From Candidatus Hodarchaeota archaeon (lineage in GTDB: Archaea > Asgardarchaeota > Heimdallarchaeia > Hodarchaeales > YT1-039), in the NCBI GenBank assembly GCA_016840025.1, contig JAEOTF010000123.1, positions 1-17,895 of the forward strand: 17,895 nucleotides of DNA. The letters run 5' to 3'. The notes below the pieces were generated by a model. That model was not told the origin of the DNA and ran no database searches. It saw only the letters and a program-made list of their open reading frames with translations. The translations under genes were made by a program, and so were the position numbers. Below, piece after piece: positions 13,424 to 17,895 of the stretch (within the stretch, counting starts at the first letter, position 1; each line of letters opens with the position of its first letter).

Positions 13424-13732
13424 GAATAAAAATGTTTGGTTAATAAATTTCTAGGAAAAACTGTGTAACCATGTCTTGGGTATAAGAAACCTGTTATGTT
13501 ATAAATTAAGCAATGATAAGTTATATTGATAAAATTATATCCCCTCTATAGGTTTATGATCTGTAATAATTCCCTAACCCAAGGATCCTCCTAATGTCTA
13601 ATTTTTTTGTTGAATTGGATAACTGTATAAGGGCATAATAATCATATCAAGATATTTCGCGATAGTAATAATCATTATGAGATGTTATGTGAATTCATTC
13701 AACTTAAGTAATAGGGGTTGGGGTGATTAATT

Positions 13733-15379
13733 ATGGACAATTTGGAAATAGAACAGCTACTCTTCCAAGGAAATTGTGATAAAGCTTTACAACTTGTGGA
13801 GACCTGGGAAAAAGAGGAAAAAATCACTCTGAATGACCGTTTAATGTATAATTTATTAAAGAGTCATATTTTAAGAGAAAAAGGCGACTATACAGAAAGT
13901 TTAAAGGTAGCTAAACATGTTCTGAAAGAAAGTAAAGAACAAGAAATGATGTTGTATCAACTTGATGCTTATATCGCAATGGTAGGTACAATGGAGTGGA
14001 TTGGAGAATTTGATAAAGGTCTAACTGTGATTGAGCAAAGCGAAAATGTTCTTTCAACACTCATAGAAGAAACTGCACATATCCTCACTCAAAGAAAAGC
14101 ATCAGTCGCATATTTTAAAGGCCGATTTCTCTGGAAGACGGATAAGGCTGACAAAGCGTTAGAGTTTTTTGAGAAAAGTTTAGAACTGTGGAAGGAAATT
14201 GACATTAAAACAGGCATAGCTGACTCTTTTCGGAGCATCGGAAATGTTTTCATTGACAAAAATGATAATGATCGTGCATTAGAATATTATCAGAAGAGCT
14301 TGACCCTTTACGAGACAATTGGTAACAAAATAGGGATGGCTCTTGCATTTAACAATATTGGTATAATTTACAAAGAAACTGGTAACTTTAAACGCGCATT
14401 GGAGTATTTCCAGCAAAGTTTGGCACTATGTGAAGAATTTGACAATAAAACGCTAATTTTTTACCCTCTGTATAATATCGGAGCGATTTATTTACATAAA
14501 GGCGATTTTGATCGTGCACTAGAGTGTTATCAGCAGTGTATGATAGCAGACGAGGAGGTCGGCAATAAATACCATATGGCTAAAAATTTCAAGGCCGTTG
14601 GTGAAATTTACAGACAAAAAGGAGACTTAGAGCTTGCAGTGGAAAATTATCAACAAGGGCTCCAACTTAGCGAAGAGCTTAACAATAATCCCTTAATCTC
14701 AAAATTTCTCTTCATGCTGATTTCTATTGCAATTGAGAGGAATCAACCTGTACAAGCACAGGAATTTCTTGAAAAATTAGAGTTAACTAAAGATCAAGAG
14801 GAAAATAAATGGACTAATCTATATTGGCGTGTATCAAAGGCTTTAATTCTGAAAACAAGCCCTAAAATAAGAGATAAAGCACAGGCACAGGAACTTTTTC
14901 AACGAATAATAGAAGATGACATCCCAGAAACCGATACAGCATTCAATATGGCTATGCTAAATCTCTGTGAACTCCTGTTAGATGAATTCAAAGCTTTTGG
15001 TGAACATGTTGTCTTTGAAGAAGCAGAAGTTTTGGTTCAGAAATACTTTACTCTCGCTCAAAAATCTTCTTCTTTCTCTGTAATGGTTGATGCTTTAATG
15101 CTCAAAGCTAAATTTGCGATGGTAAAAGGTAATCTGACTAGAGCTTTGAAATTCTTGGAACAGGCTGAATCCATAGCAGAAGAATATTCTTTGGGGCGAA
15201 TGATCGAAAAGGTGACTGCTGAACGACAGCAGCTTGAAGATCAATATGATCTTTGGCAAAACTTCATTCAGACTAATGTAACATTCCAAACACGACTCGA
15301 ACAGGTACGTTTATCAGATTATATTAGAGTAGCACAGCAGCGTGTAACTATGAGTGAGGCAGCCGATTTAAATCAGTGA
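13733..15379 (+). CDS. Tetratricopeptide-repeat protein
   Basis: A 548-residue, all-helical cytoplasmic protein with no signal peptide or membrane segment. The clearest repeats, about residues 128-320, have an exact 40-residue period: the SIG/NIG/AVG position falls at 170, 210, 250 and 290, each followed by a GDFDRALEYYQQSL-like helix. Forty-residue units of this kind are the Rap/MalT/LGN-type TPR. The region after 330 is also helical and may be degenerate TPR. It presumably is a protein-protein scaffold; no catalytic or DNA-binding domain is attached, so no pathway can be named. The ATG at 13733 follows a GGGGTGAT Shine-Dalgarno. The next frame on this strand begins 43 nt after its stop. Confidence 0.85.
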   Translation: MDNLEIEQLLFQGNCDKALQLVETWEKEEKITLNDRLMYNLLKSHILREKGDYTESLKVAKHVLKESKEQEMMLYQLDAYIAMVGTMEWIGEFDKGLTVIEQSENVLSTLIEETAHILTQRKASVAYFKGRFLWKTDKADKALEFFEKSLELWKEIDIKTGIADSFRSIGNVFIDKNDNDRALEYYQKSLTLYETIGNKIGMALAFNNIGIIYKETGNFKRALEYFQQSLALCEEFDNKTLIFYPLYNIGAIYLHKGDFDRALECYQQCMIADEEVGNKYHMAKNFKAVGEIYRQKGDLELAVENYQQGLQLSEELNNNPLISKFLFMLISIAIERNQPVQAQEFLEKLELTKDQEENKWTNLYWRVSKALILKTSPKIRDKAQAQELFQRIIEDDIPETDTAFNMAMLNLCELLLDEFKAFGEHVVFEEAEVLVQKYFTLAQKSSSFSVMVDALMLKAKFAMVKGNLTRALKFLEQAESIAEEYSLGRMIEKVTAERQQLEDQYDLWQNFIQTNVTFQTRLEQVRLSDYIRVAQQRVTMSEAADLNQ

Positions 15380-15422
15380 TTATTAGATTTGATATCCATT
15401 AGATCAGTATTTAGGTAGAAAA

Positions 15423-15935
15423 TTGCTAGTGGCAAGAATGCTATTTAGAGAAATAAAACTCGATTTTTTTAGGGGTAATTTCACTAAAGTTAGGCAGCAG
15501 ATCAAGGAAATCCCAGAAGACTATAGATTGAGAGCTGATATTCTAGAAAACATCATGGAAGCAATAGAGGGAAACTACAGTCATTTCGTTTCCACAGGTG
15601 ATGAATTAGTAGAGCGAGCTTATCAAACCGATGATCCACATGCAATTATGGAAGCTATCTTTTTCAGATGGGATAGTGGAGGGGTGCTTTTTCGATGGTT
15701 GGGTATTTACACACCCAAAGATGTTTTCAACTCTAGCTTGGCAATGATTGATGATATTATATTGGAGAATAGCTTTACACCACAAAATTTTGAATTAATA
15801 GAAATGCTTTCATTGATAAAAAGCAAAAATTCTTTATTCTACTTGGTATACGATAGCTCAGAAAAATGTCTAAAGGAGATTGAAGAAGCAATTCATATAG
15901 CTGAAGAGATTAACTCACCGTTCCTTTCATCATAG
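15423..15935 (+). CDS. Helical, TPR-like protein, possibly truncated
   Basis: A 170-residue helical protein. Segments such as LDFFRGNFTKVRQQIKEIP, AIEGNYSHFVSTGDELVERA and CLKEIEEAIHIAEEINSPF resemble the N-terminal half of large TPR proteins, where EEAIHIAEEINSP is normally followed by more repeats. Here a stop comes two residues after SPFL, so the gene may be the front part of a longer TPR protein, cut just before the structured-RNA-like stretch. It may start at TTG 15423, GTG 15429 or ATG 15438, with no clear ribosome site. It lies 43 nt downstream of the TPR gene and could share its transcript. No catalytic motif is visible. Confidence 0.55.
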   Translation: MLVARMLFREIKLDFFRGNFTKVRQQIKEIPEDYRLRADILENIMEAIEGNYSHFVSTGDELVERAYQTDDPHAIMEAIFFRWDSGGVLFRWLGIYTPKDVFNSSLAMIDDIILENSFTPQNFELIEMLSLIKSKNSLFYLVYDSSEKCLKEIEEAIHIAEEINSPFLSS

Positions 15936-15993
15936 TCAAATGTTATCAAATCTACTCATTTCTTTCCAAATGAATGGGATCAGATAACACTGC

Positions 15994-16200
15994 CTATCCT
16001 CTCAAGCAAGCCCGAGAGGTGTCCCTGCAAGGATAGTTATGCGGGATCTACCTGCCATGTAGGGAGATAGAACTAAGGTCGCAAACCAAAGTCCAATCGG
16101 CAGCTGTAAACCGGATTGGTGAATTAGTTGCTTCTACGGTCGAAATCCCATTTCCGATACCGCAGCGTCGGAACTTTCGCCAAGAGAGGAACACATCCTC
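15994..16200 (+). ncRNA. Candidate structured RNA of unknown family
   Basis: This roughly 200-nt stretch is much richer in G+C (by eye near half) than its AT-rich surroundings and has no good open frame. Helices: CTATCCT (15994-16000)/AGGATAG (16030-16036), or alternatively CCTCTC (15998-16003)/GAGAGG (16014-16019), which exclude each other. Then CCAATC-GG (16093-16100)/CC-GATTGG (16111-16119, one bulge). Then a two-tier stem of GG-CGAAA (16138-16145)/TTTCGCC (16175-16181) enclosing TTCCGA (16152-16157)/TCGGAA (16168-16173). Last GAGGA (16186-16190)/TCCTC (16196-16200). Strand is uncertain; plus is chosen because T-runs follow at 16252-16264. SRP, RNase P, 5S, tRNA and common riboswitch signatures were looked for and not found. 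Confidence 0.5.
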
Positions 16201-16378
16201 AATTATGATCAATCGTCCTACGTTTCTGTGTTATGTGTCCAATCGCTGTGTTTTTATGTTTTTACCACACTTTCTTATACCAAGTCACCTCTATCTTTAC
16301 TTCAGCAGTTGATTATTTAAACACTTAAAGAAGGGGGTTCTTGAAAGATTTGATAATATTTGATTATATTTGGAAGCT
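16201..16378. other. Intergenic tail after the structured stretch
   Basis: T-runs at about 16250-16264 (GTTTTTATGTTTTTACC) could end a rightward RNA. GATAATATTTG at about 16352-16362 is a TATA-like box for the split coiled-coil gene at 16379. Nothing else is seen. Confidence 0.35.
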
Positions 16379-16571
16379 ATGGAATTTGCTCAGAAGAGTA
16401 AGGTCACTAACCTAATAAAATTGGTGGAGAGAACAAAACATCTTAATTGATGAAATAAATAAATGGAGATTAATGGTAGATCAGAATGTTTCCGTTATTG
16501 AGAAAATGAAGCAATTGGAGATAGAGAATTATATCTTGAAAGCCAAACTTCTAATGGAATCTGAAAAATAG
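16379..16571 (+). pseudogene. Small coiled-coil gene split by a frameshift
   Basis: Frame one runs from ATG 16379 to TGA 16448-16450 (MEFAQKSKVTNLIKLVERTK, then HLN). A second frame is open across the join and continues IDEINKWRLMVDQNVSVIEK, then MKQLEIENYILKAKLLMESE, ending at TAG 16569-16571. Skipping one A in CATCTTAATTGATG fuses them into one protein of about 63 residues with a continuous amphipathic, coiled-coil-like helix. A TATA-like box is about 23 nt before the ATG. A disabled gene, an assembly indel or a programmed frameshift are possible. Alternatively the second half alone, from ATG 16473, is a 32-residue peptide. No family is recognised. Confidence 0.4.
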
Positions 16572-16649
16572 CGAAGATGAGATCAGAAACAGAGAATGCA
16601 TTGGGATTAATGGAATAATCAGAAATTCTCGATCTCTTGAATACATTTA

Positions 16650-17895
16650 TTATTTCTTATATCGTTTCAGGATCAGATCAGTGGTTTTCTGGGTGAACTC
16701 GACCTTCTCGTCGACAGTTTTGGTCATGAATTCAGAAAAACGGGTGAGTTTAGCGCTTACTTCCCGTTTAATAGCTTCTTGTTTAGCAGGGTCTATTGTT
16801 GCTTCATGTAGCTCATCTCGTCCGAATCTCTCTTCCAGTTCCTTAGTAAGCGTCCGGGCACAATAGCGGGGGCCAAATACCGTTTTACGGCCAACGAGTG
16901 TTCTAACTTTGCTAAGTGACTTAGTAACTCGCCGCCGTGCTGGGGGCACCGCTCCAATGACCACAAAAAGCAATAAGCAGACCACTAAGATGGTCAATAA
17001 CGCCGTATTTTCCTCTACAAACTTTTCCAATCCTTCTTTGGGCGCTTCTGCAATATTAACATCGAAGGAGGCGAGAATAACGCCTTCATGTTTCGCTGCG
17101 ACCTCATAAAAGCCAAGAGTCGCAAAGATATAACTGAAAGTGGCCCGACCGTCCGATCCAGTGAGAGTACTGTTTTGAAAGGCATCATTGATGTACCAAT
17201 CGACTTGAGCACCAATCACAGGGATTCCATTATTTAAAATCAGAGTTACACTTCGGTGAAAGCTCGATGTGTTGGATAAGATATAAATGGTAAACTCTAG
17301 CGCTTGCCCCACCGTTCCATTCATAGTGGATGGACCTGTCCAGCTTGCATAATACCCCGCGGTCACGGTCACCCAGATCTCACCCCAGCTTTGTTCATTG
17401 TAGTAGAACGCTACTCTATAAGTTCCTGAATTGAGAAAAGCATAATTGAAGTAAAGATAACCATTGGTATCACTAAATTGGGAATCGACTTGCGTACCGT
17501 TCACAAGCAATCCCACGCGTACACCTGCTGTTGCAATGGGTGGTGTTTCGTTAAAATAGACCCATCCCACGAATGACACAGACTGCTCGATCACTGTCTC
17601 CGCGGTGGCTGTGGAGGGACTAATCACGGTGACTACAGGGGACGAGGAAACCACATAAATGAGCATTTGGGCAACACTGTCGTTTACAGATAATTCCATC
17701 CCGTCTTTAAGCACGGTTACTTTAATGGTCGCTGGAGTTAGAAACAATTCCGTCGTATTCACCCAGCCATTATTATCCGTTTGCAGGGATGACAGAGAGA
17801 TATCATTCATTTTATAGGACAAGTCTACACCTGAAACAGGAGTGCCATCCTCATCAACCAGTTGTCCATGGAGCGTATAATTATCACCTAGGAGG
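16650..17895 (-). CDS. Ig-like surface protein with C-terminal anchor (N-terminus outside the window)
   Basis: The frame is open through the right edge, so the start is missing; about 414 residues are visible. The first residues (GDNYTLHGQLVDEDGTPVSG) are an Ig-like/carboxypeptidase-regulatory-type beta module. At least two further Ig-like domains follow, each with the GxxVxWYIND or GVRVGLLVNGT strand and a closing G-T-Y-R-V or G-F-Y-E-V strand. One membrane helix (TALLTILVVCLLLFVVIGAV, about 100 residues before the end) is followed by an arginine-rich stop-transfer sequence and a charged helical tail that should be cytoplasmic. It is probably a cell-surface adhesin or receptor-like stalk. 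Base composition is visibly more balanced than in neighbouring genes, which may reflect different origin. The stop is at 16650-16652. Confidence 0.75.
   Translation of the reverse strand, partial: LLGDNYTLHGQLVDEDGTPVSGVDLSYKMNDISLSSLQTDNNGWVNTTELFLTPATIKVTVLKDGMELSVNDSVAQMLIYVVSSSPVVTVISPSTATAETVIEQSVSFVGWVYFNETPPIATAGVRVGLLVNGTQVDSQFSDTNGYLYFNYAFLNSGTYRVAFYYNEQSWGEIWVTVTAGYYASWTGPSTMNGTVGQALEFTIYILSNTSSFHRSVTLILNNGIPVIGAQVDWYINDAFQNSTLTGSDGRATFSYIFATLGFYEVAAKHEGVILASFDVNIAEAPKEGLEKFVEENTALLTILVVCLLLFVVIGAVPPARRRVTKSLSKVRTLVGRKTVFGPRYCARTLTKELEERFGRDELHEATIDPAKQEAIKREVSAKLTRFSEFMTKTVDEKVEFTQKTTDLILKRYKK

Larger units (their letters stand above)
13299..13732. other. Divergent intergenic region between the nitroreductase and TPR genes
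   Basis: It holds the nitroreductase promoter and operators in its first 125 nt. Further right are minor palindromes, ATATCAAGATAT at 13644-13655 and ATAATCATTAT at 13668-13678, which may belong to the TPR gene's control region. No open frame longer than about 15 codons with a plausible start was found. Confidence 0.5.

Noticed and set aside
16141..16150. tRNA T-arm-like motif GGTCGAAATCCC
   Set aside because: No matching acceptor stem, D-arm or anticodon arm could be assembled around it, and the bases pair better in the two-tier stem.
15994..16200. Identification of the structured stretch as SRP RNA, RNase P RNA, 5S rRNA or a cobalamin riboswitch
   Set aside because: Fragments such as CTGTAAACCGG and GCAAACCAAAG recall parts of these RNAs, but the diagnostic elements (the SRP GGAAG/AGCA loop, the RNase P ACAGAA segment, a full B12 box) are absent on both strands.
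17015..17215. Alternative frames opposite to and within the Ig-like protein gene
   Set aside because: They are shadows of a longer frame with obvious domain structure and a membrane anchor.
1..17895. CRISPR arrays
   Set aside because: No regularly spaced direct repeats of 24-40 nt were found; the repeats seen are short tandem or inverted repeats.

Overview
The window reads as a low-G+C archaeal chromosome segment. Many start codons have a TATA-like box centred about 24-28 nt upstream and no Shine-Dalgarno, as expected for leaderless archaeal transcripts. A second group has a purine-rich Shine-Dalgarno behind a short leader. The gene mix is CPBP membrane proteins, an EF-hand protein, TPR proteins, Uma2-type nucleases and secreted proteins with a single C-terminal anchor. 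This would fit an Asgard-type archaeon, but no taxonomic marker is present, so the lineage is an inference.

Layout. 1-434: the start of a gene leaving the window on the minus strand, then an AT-rich gap with a long hairpin. 435-2285: an ArsR-like winged-helix regulator and a degenerate CPBP membrane protein. 2286-10002: an accessory stretch holding a truncated metallophosphoesterase, a PIN-type toxin with its putative antitoxin, a secreted protein, an EF-hand protein, a TnpB nuclease with two N-terminal AbrB/SpoVT DNA-binding domains, a secreted-protein gene broken by an in-frame TGA, a zinc-ribbon/UDG-like protein, a Uma2 nuclease, a frameshifted secreted-protein gene and two tiny genes. 10064-11176: a second CPBP paralogue in the same orientation as the first, so the pair brackets the accessory stretch.

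11203-13298 (minus strand): a HAD-family protein, a MarR regulator and an NfsA-like nitroreductase. A palindromic operator pair abuts the nitroreductase TATA box. 13733-15935: a TPR protein and a shorter, possibly truncated helical neighbour. 15994-16200: an unusually G+C-rich, strongly self-complementary stretch that looks like a structured RNA of unknown family. 16379-16571: a small coiled-coil gene split by a frameshift. 16650-17895 (minus): the C-terminal part of a large Ig-like, single-pass surface protein with more balanced base composition.

How genes may work together. The MarR/nitroreductase pair looks like a self-contained stress or xenobiotic response unit. The antitoxin/PIN pair looks like a toxin-antitoxin module. 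The AbrB-TnpB fusion, its upstream palindromes and the stem-loops in its 3' end are the most unusual assembly: they suggest an RNA-guided nuclease whose expression or targeting is tied to a sequence-specific DNA-binding domain. Decay is frequent between the two CPBP genes (three broken genes), as in an insertion hotspot.
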